DNA from: Parapristionchus giblindavisi
Lineage: Eukaryota > Nematoda > Chromadorea > Rhabditida > Diplogasteridae
NCBI GenBank assembly: GCA_943737045.1
Contig: CALSFV010000464.1
Coordinates: 1-64,000 of the forward strand
Direction of reading: 5' to 3'
DNA length: 64,000 nt
Shown in pieces: positions 12,573 to 37,938 of this stretch. The stretch's first letter is position 1, and every line of letters starts with the position of its first letter. Below the pieces are notes generated by a model. That model worked only from the letters and a program-made list of their open reading frames with translations, had not been told where the DNA came from and did not search any database. The translations under genes were made by a program, and so were the position numbers.

Positions 12573-13921
12573 ATAATTATTTCTTTTCACGAATCAGTGA
12601 ATTAGCGAAAATCAATAATATTTATTTTCAATCGATAATTGTCTTTGGAAACTGATTCGTGACTGGAATCTTTTAAAATTTCTATTGACAAAAAGCGATT
12701 TGAAACGTAAACCGCGTAATTGCGTCAACAGTGTACGTTGATGTTTCCTTAATGCATTACTTTCCTTATTTTGTTTGTTTTTGTCTTCCATTCGGTATTT
12801 TTCACTCACTTACATACGTGCTTTGACCAAAATCCACAGAAACCATTGTACATTTCCTCTTTCCACTTTTTCTCTTCCCTTTTTTCTTCTCTCTATTCTA
12901 TCTACCATCCTTATATTATTCCACCCCAATTCTCTTCTTCCAATATCTTGTCAACATAAAAAACCGCAATTTGAATTTGAATTTTCTTAAAACTAAAGTA
13001 GCAGCAATGCTTGAAGGCGTTCTGCCATATTGTATCTTTATCGTTCAATACACGATTTCATCATTCATTAGATTTTCATACATTTTCATCTTGACCACTT
13101 ATTTGTTATTTAATAAATTTTTTTGTTTTTCTGAACTCAAATTGTTGTTGCTGTCTTACTCCACATCTCATCTCTTCCAAGAATCATATATCATCCTTCG
13201 CTATCGCTTAATCTCTGGATCAACTCATCACTTCATTCATCATATCTGTTTCCTTCGCCACTCTTCCATTTATCTCGGACAAATCAGTCCAAATTTGAAA
13301 TTTGTTTCCCCTAAAATTTTACTCAAAATACAGTTGATTCGTTTGTGCTGTTCGAAATTCGTGAAAACAAATGAAACGAAAAGGGACGGGAGCGTACGCA
13401 AAACTTGGAATTTTCCTTTCTTTTCTTTTCTTTTCGCAATTTATGAATAGAACATAGCTATGATCTCATTGACACTACTCCTTCTTGCATAGATTCACGT
13501 CACTTGCCCGCGTAGAACACAAAACCTCCAGTACTTTGAGAGATTTGTCGTGACATACTTGGGAAAGAAGTAATAGTGGCTTTGCGATTTGTGCAGAACA
13601 TTTCACAACTCGCGCACTAAAATTAATATTTACTTATTTTATTTATTTTAAATTTACGACTCTTTACTCATATCCAGAAACAATTATGTTCTGTTCTAAA
13701 GCCTCGAAAACTGAAAAAAAGTGTGAAAAGACTTTTAAAAAACACATTATTGATTGGTGTAGAGCATGCTCCTTGAGTGTTTCGTAACAATTTCTATTCT
13801 ATATCTCTTCAGTTTCTTCTATTTCTTATAGAAGGAGATAGAGCAATAGGGTCTGAATTTCTTTCCCTTCTCAGTCGAGAGAAATCTCATTGTATTGTGC
13901 GCTACATTGGACGTCTCTCTC

Positions 13922-13967
<46 letters not shown>

Positions 13968-14548
13968 TCCCTATCTTCCTCTCGCTCCCTCTCTCCCTGC
14001 CTCTCTTTCTCCCCTCTCTCCCTCCCCCCTCTCTCTCTCTCTCTCATTCTCCCCTCTCTCCCTCTCTTTCTCCATCTCTATCTCTCTCTCTCTCCCTCCC
14101 CCCTCTCTCTCTACCTCTCTCTCTCGCCCTGTGAGAGAGAGTCTCCCTGTCTCTCTCCTCACTTCCCCTTCCTCTGTCCATTTTTTCGACAGGAATATGA
14201 AATGAGATGAATTCATCTACTGTAGACTAGAATTCATTAAAATTGTTTATTTGAATACAATTATTATTTTGCAATTAGTATTAGGACTGTGTAGAACTGT
14301 TTCCATTTCTCGATCGGTGGATGAAGTCTCTCTTACTCATTCCACTTGAAATATAATACTTTCGTTTCAAAGAAATCAGAAAAAAAGTAAGAAATGTATG
14401 CGTCAACCCAATACAGAGACAAGTCGAGAAAGAATATTTGATTTAAAAAAAAGAGGAAAAGAAGAGGAAGAAACACTTTTGCAATGAATAGAAGAACGGA
14501 ATGGGAGGTGGTTAGGGGAAGCATGAAGAGGGGTAGGGAGGTAGAGAG

Positions 14549-14665
14549 AACGAGAGAGAGGGCGAGAGAGAACGAGAGAGAGGGCGAGAGAGAACGAGAG
14601 AGAGGGCGAGAGAGAACGAGAGAGAGGGCGAGAGAGAACGAGAGAGAGGGCGAGAGAGAACGAGA
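14549..14665. repeat. 22-bp minisatellite (about 5 copies)
   Basis: Perfect 22-bp period beginning AACGAGAGAGAGGGCGAGAG at 14549, 14571, 14593, 14615 and 14637, plus a partial copy at 14659. Confidence 0.9.
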
Positions 14666-15996
14666 GATAGATAGATAGGGTAATGGAAAGAGAGAGAGAA
14701 TGAGTATTGAGAGAGAGGGAGCAAGTGTTGGAGAGAGACGATGAAGAAAGCAAGAGCAAGTGAAATCCAGAAAAGGGACGACGATAGAGACTCAGAAGGT
14801 GCCCTTACATCGACAATTGTGATACATTTCTCTTGACTATCTCTCTCTCTCTCTTTCTCTCTCCCTCTCGATTTCTATCTCTCTCCCCCCTATCAAACTC
14901 TCTCTCTCTCACCCCTCTCTCTCCACTCTCCCTCAAAATCTCTAGCTACATATCTGCTTTTTGCGAAAATTAGCCGACCTCTTTCTATAGTATTGTAAGA
15001 CATTCCATCTCAGCTCAAATATGTTTCAAAACCATCGTAAATATAACCAGTGAGCTACTCATATTGATGGTATTGTTTCTTCTTTAAATCAAAACATCAA
15101 ATAAATGTGAGCTATGTGAAATCCCCGCTCTGGCCACACTCTCTCGTAGACGGCGAAGGCGAAAGAGTAGTGCGAGAGTTAGCTCAGGGTTACTTTAATC
15201 ATTTCAATTTTGAGTTGATCACGGCATCGTCTGAAGAGAAGAAAACTCTCTCCTAGTTTCGCACACTCTCTCGCCCATTTTCCTTTCTTTTCCTGAATTT
15301 TGATCGTAATCATTAGCGCTTCCATTCGCACTGATCACTAATTTCCAATCGATATTTCATTAATTACTTCATTCCATAAAATGGTTAGGCACGTCTGTTT
15401 GTTTGTGTGTTTCTCTGTTCGTCACTCTGCAGCCTTCCCCATAAAACACTTCATAATCGACCATTCAAATTCAAATTCAACTTCATTTATCATATCAGAC
15501 AGAGTTAGGTCAGATGAGTAATGATGCATCATCCATAGGCATTGACCACCGGAACGATCCCATACCTCTTCTCACTTAATCTCGCCAACCTAGACCATAC
15601 TACAACCTTTTGCATATTTATTTATTTATCATTTGTACCTCGTAAAGATGTTTCAGTAAGTAAAAAATATTTAAATATCCTCGAATATATTCTTGTTTTG
15701 CAAATGTCACAGTGACATCGATGGTTCCATTCGATTAGTGCATGAGCCCTATTAAGCCCCGAATCTAAAAACCGCAAAACAATCTCCCCCATCATCTCTA
15801 TTTCTCCATAGAACATTAATAGTCTCGAGTGGTCTTTCATCGTATATTTTCCATATTTATTGGTCTTGTGAAGAGCACTGAGAAGCGGAGAAAACTCTCC
15901 TAGTTTTGCACATTATCTCGCCTACGTTTCGCTTTTTTCTTTTCTTTTCTGACTCTAGAACTCATATATTCTATTCAGAGATAGGACAAATTCAAT

Positions 15997-16104
15997 GCAA
16001 ACCCTAGGCAAAGTTTACTCTCTCCGCATTGGCAATACTCTCTCATAGACAAAGAAAGCGAGAGAGTGTGGCCAGACCGACAAGAGAGTTCACAATTAGC
16101 TTGA
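15997..16104. mobile_element. MITE family A copy next to a second palindrome
   Basis: CACTCTCTC/GAGAGAGTG foldback of family A with degenerate ends (GCAAACCCTAGGCAAAG... left, ...CACAATTAGCTTGA right). It is directly followed by the 16105-16333 element. Confidence 0.65.
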
Positions 16105-16333
16105 TGTGGTGTTAAAATCTTGTAAAAGTGGATGGAAAAGTGAAAAGTAGTGTTAATTTTGTGATTGTAAAAGTAGTTGGAAAAGTAGCAATACAACACT
16201 CGCGTATAATGCAAATGTATTGTAAAAGTTTGCCAATTACGAATATGTGTTACTTTTCCAACTACTTTTACAAGCACAAAATTAACACCACTTTTCACTT
16301 TTCCATCTACGTTTACAAGATTTTAACACCACA
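16105..16333. mobile_element. 229-bp MITE with long terminal inverted repeats
   Basis: It begins TGTGGTGTTAAAATCTTGTA and ends with the exact complement. Arms of about 95 bp, rich in GGAAAAGTGAAAAGT, surround a short unpaired middle. It is distinct from families A and B. Confidence 0.85.
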
Positions 16334-17952
16334 TAAGGTATCACATTATCGACACTTCTATCCTTCATCCCACAATAGCTCTTGTATTGTATGCACATTG
16401 AAATGCATAGGAATAGCTCAATTTTCCCTTTTCCCAATTATAATTGATAAATCATTAGTAAAATCTTTCAAGAAATTGATGAACACCAAAAATAAGAAGA
16501 TTTATTCTTAATACAATTGCCACTTCCCTCCTCCAATTCAGTCTTCGATCTTATTCTCCCTCTCCCTCCACCTCTTCACCTCTCCCTCCTTCTCTCTTCC
16601 TCTTCCTCTCCCTCTCCTCTTCTCCCTCTCCCTCTTCTCTCCCTCTCCTTCTTCCTCTCCTCTCTCTCTCCCTCTCCCTCTCCTCCCCTACCCCTCCCTC
16701 TCTCTACTCTCCCTCCACTTTTCCCTCCCTCGCTTCCTCCCCCCTTCGGTAACTATTGATCGCCTGTATTGTGGTTGTTGAAGCCATTGAAGTAGAGGGA
16801 GAAATTTGGTGGCCGAGGAAAAGGTAAGGAGAGAATGGAGGTAGAGAGGTGGAGGAAAGTGGGGAGAGAGAGAGGGAGAAGAGACAGAGAACACCGCATC
16901 TGACTTCTACTAAGAAATCATTTTCTTCCATTGCCCTGTTTTGTGTTTTATAATATTCTCGCCAATCCTCACTTTTACGATGATATCAAGTATTGGTTGC
17001 GCAATCCATATCAAAAATCTTTCTTGAATATGATTAAGAATAATAATAATGTAGTGTTCGTACGTCGAGAAATACAAAAAAACAATTAGAGAAAATGTAT
17101 TGTTTCAAAAATGTATTGTTCATTAAGTACCCGCATAATAAAGTATTATTATTATTATTATTATTTAAAACTCTCCTTGCTTTACACACTCTCTCACGCC
17201 TACATTTTGTTTTTGCGCATCTAATGAAGTGTGCATTTATTATGTAATGTACAATGATACCAAAAGCTTCGTTTACTTCCTCTTCATATTTTTCACTCCT
17301 AAAAACGTGGCCTTATTTTGAATGAAACATTCAAGGAAGAGGAAGATCTGAAGGAGAGAGAGAGAGGGAGAGGAAAAGAGGGAGAGGGAGAAGGAGAGAG
17401 AGAGGGAGAGAGAATTTCTGTTTAACAAGAGCGTAGCATTAATCATCATTTATTCTTCTTTTTTCGTTTTTTTCTTTTTTCTTCTAGCTTCTATGTAATG
17501 TATCATATTGCTATTCATTTCATATTTCTCCTCTTCCTCTCTCTACCTCTCCCGTCTCCTCCCCTCCTCCCTCTCCTCCTCCCTCCTTCTCCCTCTACCT
17601 CCTCCCATCTTCTCTCTCCCTATCCCTCTACCTCCTCCCTCTACCTCCTCTCTCTCCTCCTCGTTCCCCTCCTCCCATCTTCTCTCTCCCTCTCTCCTTC
17701 TCCCTCCCCTTTTGGCTCTCTCCCTTCTTTCGTCTCGGCTCTCTAAATATGCACAAGGTGCCTTCGACACACATATTCCAAGCCTGTCTCTCTTCTTCTC
17801 TCTCTCTCTCTCCCTCCCTCCCTCCCTTTACTTGTCCAACTACTCACCCCACTTACTATTCTGTCTCTCAACAACTTTATGTCACAGACATAGAAGGAGC
17901 ATGAGAGAAAGACACAAAAATAAATCATCTATCTCCTCCTCCTCCTCCTTCG

Positions 17953-17996
<44 letters not shown>

Positions 17997-18065
17997 CCTC
18001 CCTCTCTCTCTCTCTCTCTCCCTCCCTCTCTCTCTCTCTCTCTCTCCCTCCCTCCCTCTCTCTCT

Positions 18066-18102
<37 letters not shown>

Positions 18103-18474
18103 CCTCTCTCTCTCCATACAAAAGTAGCTCTATTGTACATGCTACGATAGCTTTTTGTCTTCTGAAGAAATCCCCTGTAAACAGAATACGGAATATCTTT
18201 TGCTCTGTTCAAAAATTGCAAAAATGAAAGAAAATCAGGCAAAACTCTCCTCGTTGCACATACTCTCTCTCCTCTTTTCTTAAAATTTTCGTGATTTATG
18301 AAAAGGAGATTAAAAAGACTATAGAATCAGTGAAAAATCGAAAAATTTCCAGTAAAAAATTGAGGTTACGCTCCCTTTAAAGAAAATTGTTTTATTTATT
18401 CACAAAAGCAAATTAGTCGATGCTTTCTTGAGTCGCCCTTGCACTGACGCATTTCCCATGTCGATTACGTTAAC

Positions 18475-18633
18475 TTCTCCCTCTCCCTCTCCCTCTCCCT
18501 CTCCCTCTCCCTCTCCCTCTCCCTCTCCCTCTCCCTCTCCCTCTCCCTCTCCCTCTCCCTCTCCCTCTCCCTCTCCCTCTCCCTCTCCCTCTCCCTCTCC
18601 CTCTCCCTCTCCCTCTCCCTCTCCCTCTCCCTC
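18475..18633. repeat. (CTCCCT)n hexanucleotide microsatellite
   Basis: About 26 uninterrupted copies of CTCCCT. A shorter, slightly interrupted tract of the same unit lies at 20274-20420. The open frames of Pro-Ser or Gly-Glu repeats across it are artefacts. Confidence 0.95.
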
Positions 18634-19160
18634 TATCCCGTACCTACATAGTAGCTTATCTCGTCGCATATGTGCTTCCTTATCGCATTTTTCTCAGTAT
18701 TCCTTACAAGTTGTAACTTTTCTCTGTCTCTCCTTGGTGTCAAGGATAAAATAGGCGTGAGAATTAGTAAAAGAGGACTGTTTTTCTTCAATTTCTTTTT
18801 ATTTTCATAACTTTTCAACATTATTCTTCGATCAATTTCGTACAAAATCCTTCAATCGATTCCAGAAAAATCTGATAAATGCTATGGCGCTTTGAATCTG
18901 TTTCTCCTTGTTTCCCAAGCGTACTGTATCTGAAAATAGATGAAATTCACCAAAACTCTCATCGTTCCACACACTATCTCGCCTCTTTTTCATTTTGTTT
19001 CTTTTCGCTATTGAACACCACTTTACAAACTCTCCCTTCAGCATTCCTCACATATTTGTTATCATGATTCAAATACGTTTCAAGATCGATGTAAACATCG
19101 AACGTTAATACTAATATCTAGTAGCGTGTCGTTTTCATCCTCAAAAACTTATCTAGCACT

Positions 19161-19280
19161 TAAAGGCACACCCCAAGCTAATTTTACTCTCCGCTCTGGC
19201 AGTACTCTCTCGTAGACAAAGAAAGCGAGAGAGTGTGGCCAGAGCGGAGAGTTTCAAATTAGCTTGGGGTGTCCCTTTAA
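19161..19280. mobile_element. MITE family A (well preserved)
   Basis: Good reference copy: TTAAAGGCACACCCCAAGC at the left, GCTTGGGGTGTCCCTTTAA at the right, and a stem of about 50 bp. Its right TTAA is shared with the left TTAA of the family B element that follows. Confidence 0.85.
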
Positions 19281-19397
19281 AGGGAGCGTAACCTCTCTCA
19301 ATGCTCTCTTCTACGCGCAATGCTTTCTCGATGTTAGAGAACAGAGAAATAGTGTGCACAATGTAGAGACCATTGAGAGAGGTAACGATCCCTTTAA
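19277..19397. mobile_element. MITE family B abutting family A
   Basis: TTAAAGGGAGCGTAACCTCT at the left and its complement at the right (GGTAACGATCCCTTTAA). The two palindromes sit head to tail and share four bases (TTAA, 19277-19280). Confidence 0.8.
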
Positions 19398-20273
19398 AGT
19401 CTGCCTAAAATATGCCATTGACTGGAAGTTTACTACAAGCCTACCTCAAGTGGCGAAATGTGTTATAGTATATAATGTAGACTTACGCATAAGTTGAAGC
19501 AGACAATAAGAGCGTCTCTCATCACTTCCATAAGCATATCAATGTCTGATTTCCACTGCCATTATCCATTTCTATTTCTCAACCTATATATTGATTTGAC
19601 TCTCATTGACTTATCCTTATTTTTATATTATTTTATTTTATTATTACACTGCGTATCATTTCGAAAACATCCATTAACATGAAGGATGCTCATGATTGTA
19701 TCTCTTATTCTTCTTATACATTTATTTATACAACACTCGAGAGTTATTCATATCAGAAGCACGATAAACCACTTGAGAACATTGCCATGTATTTATGTTG
19801 CTCTCCCTTCTCTCTCTCTCTCTCTCTCCCTCTCCCTCTTCCTCTCTCTCTCTCTCCCTTCCTCTCCCTCTCACTCTCCTTCTATCTCCCTCTTCCTCTT
19901 CCTCTCTCTCCCTCTCTCTCCCTCTCCCTTACATAGTCTTTTCCGAGCCATTAATTAGCCGACGGCAATGTGGAGAGAGAAGAAGAAGAAGCGGAAGAGA
20001 ATGAATATCGATTGTGGAGAGAGAGAGACGTTGACAGAATTGCCAAGATATAGAAGAGATAGAGATGGATGGAAGGAGAGAGAGAGAGGGAGAGGGAGAG
20101 GGAGAGAGAGGAGGAGAAGGAGGAGAGAGAGGGAGAGAGAGAGGGAAAGATAGTGAGAGAGAGGGAGAGGGAGAGAGAGTTAGAGGGAGAGAGAGGGAGG
20201 GAGAGAGCTTGCGAAGTCCCAACTATGTGCGGATTGAAGTCTGTCTTAATAAGAAGTGAATCTATTTCAGACT

Positions 20274-20420
20274 ATCCCTCTCCCTCTCCCTCTCCCTCTC
20301 CCTCTCCCTCTCCCTCTCCCTCTCCCTCTCCCTCTCCCTCTCCCTCTCCCTCTACCTCTACCTCTCCCTCTCCCTCTCCTTCTCGTTCTACCTCTCTCCC
20401 TCTCCCTCTCCCTCCCCTAG
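20274..20420. repeat. (CTCCCT)n microsatellite, interrupted
   Basis: Hexanucleotide CTCCCT array with CTACCT variants in its right third. It is part of the pyrimidine-rich plus-strand pattern of this region. Confidence 0.9.
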
Positions 20421-21374
20421 TTACGGAAGACCCTCATCGTCATATTCTCAGAATTTGATGAGCCATAATCTGGCTGGGGAGAAAGGGAACGAGCATAATA
20501 AATACATATATTTCCTATTGAGTCTGAGAGGAAAGGATTGAGAAGAGAGAAGAAAATATGGTTTACGGTAGAACCGTACACTCTTTAGTTGGGTTTTTTG
20601 CCGGAGCCGGGTATTATATCCCGGATTTCATATATCACGGCTCTCCATCAGAAATACTATCGTTTTTTGGGGAAGTACCTATATTATAATATGAAGATGA
20701 TGTTAGAAAGTAGAAAAAGGAAAAGAAAAGAAAACCAGGCGAGAGAGTGTGGGAAACGAAGAGACGTTTCTCTGATTTCTTGGATTGCGAAATGTAATGT
20801 ACGTCATGACTACTAGTATGAGAAAGATAATCTCGTGATCTAGGCTTATCTGTTAGCGAAATATCACATGTTATATCTAGAGATTTGATGCTATGTTTAA
20901 AATCGGAGAAAAGAAATGAAAATCATGAAAACTCGCTTACATTTCCCTTTTTTTCATTTTCTCAGATAACTTTTCTTTATTTTCACTATAATCATCCAAT
21001 TGATACTTATTATCCTGCACTTTCGAGGGAGTCCAAATAATGAGTATTACTCATAGTTTTCAGTGCAAGCACTCCTCGTTTTACACACTCTCTCGCCAAT
21101 TTTCCTTTCTTTTAGGTACTCTTGAACACAAAGTTAGTAAAACAAGATAAAGATCAGCAACTCTTTTCCTCATAAAGTGAGCACATTAGGTACATTGCCT
21201 ACGTGCAAAACGAAATCCAATTTTATTCGTCGTTTTACACGCACGAATGAACCCGCGTTCTTTGATAAAAAGAGGAAGTGAGAGAGGAAAAAATGGATTT
21301 AGCGGACCGTTTAATAGGAGTGCTCGCTTATGTTTTATAAAAGACGCTAAATTTATAGTTTAGATTCCAATTTC

Positions 21375-21487
21375 CTTAAAGAGACCTTTGTCAACGGTCT
21401 CTTCAACGCTTTACGCTCTCTCGTTGATAGAGAACAGAGAAGAAGTGTGCGCAATGAAGAGACCGTAGAGTGAGGTAAAACTTTAAA
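21375..21487. mobile_element. MITE family B (diverged)
   Basis: CTTAAAGAGACC...GTTGATAGAGAACAGAGAAG...GTAAAACTTTAA palindrome. It has the same internal core as the other family B copies. Confidence 0.6.
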
Positions 21488-21796
21488 CCAAACTCTATAT
21501 ACAAAACTATGAATACAAAAACACTGTTCCCCAACAATTGGTACTTAATTGTGCGAAGGCCTAAAGAGTGACTTAACTACTAGTGAACGAAGTTAATAAG
21601 TCCATAAATAGCCAAATCAAGATAGCTCCTTCTATCTCTTCTTCTCATTATTATCCGCACGTAGACTATTCAGTGACTCTATGTAAGATCTCTGAAGGCA
21701 ATTCACTCCATACTACGAATACAGCGAGACGATAGTGATTTACTTTCTCCCTCTCCTCTCTCTTCCCTTCTCTCCCTCCCTCTCTCCTCTTCCCCT

Positions 21797-21828
<32 letters not shown>

Positions 21829-21852
21829 TCCCTTCTCTCCCGCTCTCCTCTT

Positions 21853-21894
<42 letters not shown>

Positions 21895-22074
21895 CCCGTA
21901 TTCATCCCTCTCCCCTTCTCTCCCCCTCTCCCTCTCCCCCTCCCTCTCAATATTCACGACCTTTTCCTCTTTCATGAATAGAGTTATCCAGGAAGCCCTC
22001 AACTATTCTGTTCGTTTCCTCTCCACCATCCATCTCTATCTCTTTTTTGGTCTTTCCATTCCTTTATCTCAATC

Positions 22075-22121
<47 letters not shown>

Positions 22122-22495
22122 CCTCCCCTCTCTCTTCCTCTTTCTCTTACTCACTCCTCCTCCCCTTCCATTTATCCTCTCCCCTCCTCTCTCCATTTCT
22201 CTCTTCTTCCCCCATCTCACTCTCTACCTTCTTCGCTCTCTTTCTCCTTCTCCTACATTTCTCTCTCTATGCATCTCTATCTCTTCTCTATCCCCCCTTC
22301 GTCTCTATCTTCTCGCTCTCGCCAGTCCTTTTCCTTTCCTCTCTCCCTCACTCCCCCTCTCTCTCCTCCTCCCTACCTCCATTGCTCGTCTCCCCTTCTC
22401 CAGCAGTCTCGAAGCTTTACCCAACAAGCTTTCCTTCTTACTCTTTCATATGTTCATTAATACCTCTCATTGCTGGACTAACTAAAAAAATCGAT

Positions 22496-22496
22496 G

Positions 22497-22577
<81 letters not shown>
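22496..22577. repeat. (ATT)n microsatellite
   Basis: About 27 perfect ATT triplets. The poly-Tyr open frame across it is not a protein. Confidence 0.95.
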
Positions 22578-22581
<4 letters not shown>

Positions 22582-23305
22582 TCTGAAAGGTAGACTCTTC
22601 GACATGAACTCAATCCCTCTCATATTTCCTTTTTCATGAATTGAATTTTGAGTTTTTTCTCTGTCATTGCCTCCATATTCTTTCATCTTCATTGTTTATA
22701 TTACCAAAAATTGATCGACACAGAAATGAGCCTTTCACAGTATTCTGATTCAAGCCATTTGTCTTTGAAAGCCAGACAAGACAAGTGAGAGATTTCTATG
22801 TTGCGCGATCGTTTGGCTTTCATTTTTTTTCGTTGAGAATACCGTGTGTCTGTTCTGACCAGGTACAATGCTCGTCCTCCTCCAAAATACGCGACAAATC
22901 CTGATTTATTCAGCTCTTTGGTCTATTGGAAAACATAAAGTTTTGTCCTTATCCTTCTGACGTCACGATCTTGCACTATGCAATACTCTAAACATGTCAT
23001 TTCTTACATTTGCCTTATATTTGCTTGCTTTCGAAGCGACAGAGAGCAGCGAGAGAGCGTGTGATATGGAGAGAGCGCAGACACAACTTTCATGATTTTA
23101 GCTGTAACGGCTTCTCTACTTTCTTTATGTGGTTGGGGTGTGCTCAGATTCACTTCAGCTCTAACAATAAATCTACAAAATTGGATATTTTCTCCCTGTC
23201 ATCTCCAGTATGTTCTAGACAAGAATAAGCATTGTGTATAACGAGTTCCATACCATATTTCATCTTATTCTCAATGCTCCCATAGGACTGTGTAATACGG
23301 TTTGT

Positions 23306-23349
<44 letters not shown>

Positions 23350-23468
23350 TCTTCCCTTCCCTTCCTCCTCGCGTCTTCATTTCTCACTATTAATTCATGA
23401 CTACGAACAATCATCAGTAGTAGTCTGTCTCCAGAATCCTTCGACGTCGGCAGTATAGACATACGATA

Positions 23469-23530
23469 TCTTCTCCCTCTTGGATCTCTCCCTCTTGGAT
23501 CTCTCCCTCTTGGATCTCTCCCTCTCCCTT
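23469..23530. repeat. 15-bp minisatellite
   Basis: Three to four copies of TCTCCCTCTTGGATC, running into CTCCCT repeats. Confidence 0.85.
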
Positions 23531-23781
23531 CTTCTCTCCCTCTCCCTCCGAATAAGAGCGAGAGATCTAGTGTTTATTTGCGCATTACATGGATGGAGCC
23601 GAAGGTGGTAATCAATGCTTTCGAGGTTTTTTATACTTAAGGCTATACTTAAGTCTTACTTAAGGTGTACCTAAAGCCTAAAGCCATACTTAGGGTGTAC
23701 GTAACGCCCTAAGGATTTAATTACTTAAGGTGCAATTAAGATACACTTAGCAATGACTTAAGGTTTAATTAATTAAGTATA

Positions 23782-23787
23782 TTTCAG
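23782..23787 (+). promoter_or_regulatory. Probable trans-splice (or 5' UTR intron) acceptor TTTCAG
   Basis: ATATTTCAG ends five bases before the first ATG of the rabphilin gene (23793). In nematodes such a site is usually used by a spliced leader. A cis intron from an upstream non-coding exon is the alternative. Confidence 0.55.
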
Positions 23788-23792
23788 ATCTC

Positions 23793-37097
<13,305 letters not shown>

Positions 37098-37249
37098 TCT
37101 TTGATCTTTGACCCCTCCACCCATCATATTCTTTCTTTACATATACATCAGGTCATATTCCGCATATCATACTCTTTCATTTCTTTATACCTTCATTTCC
37201 CTTTTCCATTTACCTAACATACTCAGTCATACCATCACACACGTAGCAA

Positions 37250-37356
37250 GACTGCGTAGCAGCCCCTCTGCCCGTGGAGCGCGGGCGGCCACGCAGTCGC
37301 ACTAGCCAGACTGCGTAGCAGCCCCTTTCCGGTGGAGCGCGGTCTGCCACGCAGTC
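37250..37356 (+). ncRNA. Two tandem hairpins in the rabphilin 3' UTR/downstream region
   Basis: Copy 1 (37250-37298) and copy 2 (37309-37356) each begin GACTGCGTAGCAGCCCCT and end CCACGCAGTC, spaced 59 bp apart. Each can fold with an 8-bp GACTGCGT/ACGCAGTC outer stem and an inner G/C stem closing a GTGGAGCG loop. They lie 150-260 bases after the rabphilin stop and before an AATAAA, so they are probably in the 3' UTR. Whether they are functional RNA elements or a GC-rich duplicated repeat is unknown. Confidence 0.55.
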
Positions 37357-37375
37357 GCACTCTCACTCCCTCTGC

Positions 37376-37381
37376 AATAAA
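37376..37381 (+). terminator. Candidate poly(A) signal AATAAA of the rabphilin gene
   Basis: First canonical AATAAA after the TGA (37095-37097), giving a 3' UTR of about 300 nt that includes both hairpins. Confidence 0.5.
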
Positions 37382-37676
37382 CTACACCAATAATGTGAAT
37401 ACTAGTAAGTCTATACTGAAACTGGTGAGGATTATGTCTTTTGTTGTATTACTCTTGTTTTGCTCTTTGATCGCTTTAGTTGATAATAAATGTATTTCAT
37501 TTCGATAGTTTCTGTCGTCAGAGCAAAGGACGTTGTTATGATACATAAGGAACGATGAATAGATATATTCATGAAATAATACATAATGAATATGGGAAGG
37601 AAATGAGAGAAGAGGAAGAAGTGCCCATGAATACGAATAGCAAAAAACCAGAGAGAACAGAGAATTCAAAAAAGGA

Positions 37677-37938
37677 CTCGATCACGTTCTTGTAGACAAA
37701 GAAAGTCACAGAATAAGAATATCGCCGGAGATAGAGCGGAATTTCAAATTTGAAAATATTAGGGTGTTCTTTTTCCTTGGCTATATTTGATATAAAAAAA
37801 TTATGTCACAAAAATTGTGTTCGACGTGCTCTGGTATTTTTCTTACCAACAAATGAAGAAGATTAAGTGAGACATGCTTACAATTTCACATCCCCCCTTC
37901 GTTTTTTTCGTACGAGAATCCGTTTTTTTATTGAAGTA
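37677..37938. other. Intergenic remnant between rabphilin and a foldback
   Basis: Holds a degenerate family A fragment (GTTCTTGTAGACAAAGAAAG...GCGGAATTTCAAATTTG, about 37687-37755) and unremarkable AT-rich DNA. Confidence 0.4.

Larger units (their letters stand above)
10151..23787. other. 13.6 kb intergenic region dominated by simple repeats
   Basis: No gene is recognised. The region is full of CT/GA microsatellites: 10350-10520, 10620-10665, 13920-14160, 14840-14935, 16545-16735, 17340-17410, 17525-17710, 17935-18115, 19800-19930, 20075-20205, 21745-21950, 22080-22400 and 23305-23345. It also holds MITEs and several copies of a 50-bp CTCTC/TTTTC motif. The Ser/Leu-, Arg/Glu- and Pro/Ser-rich open frames here are repeat artefacts. 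It could contain the promoter of the rabphilin gene on its right. Confidence 0.5.

Noticed and set aside
13777..18242. Many Ser/Leu/Pro- and Arg/Glu-rich open frames
   Set aside because: All coincide with CT/GA microsatellites, occur on both strands, and have no splice or family support.
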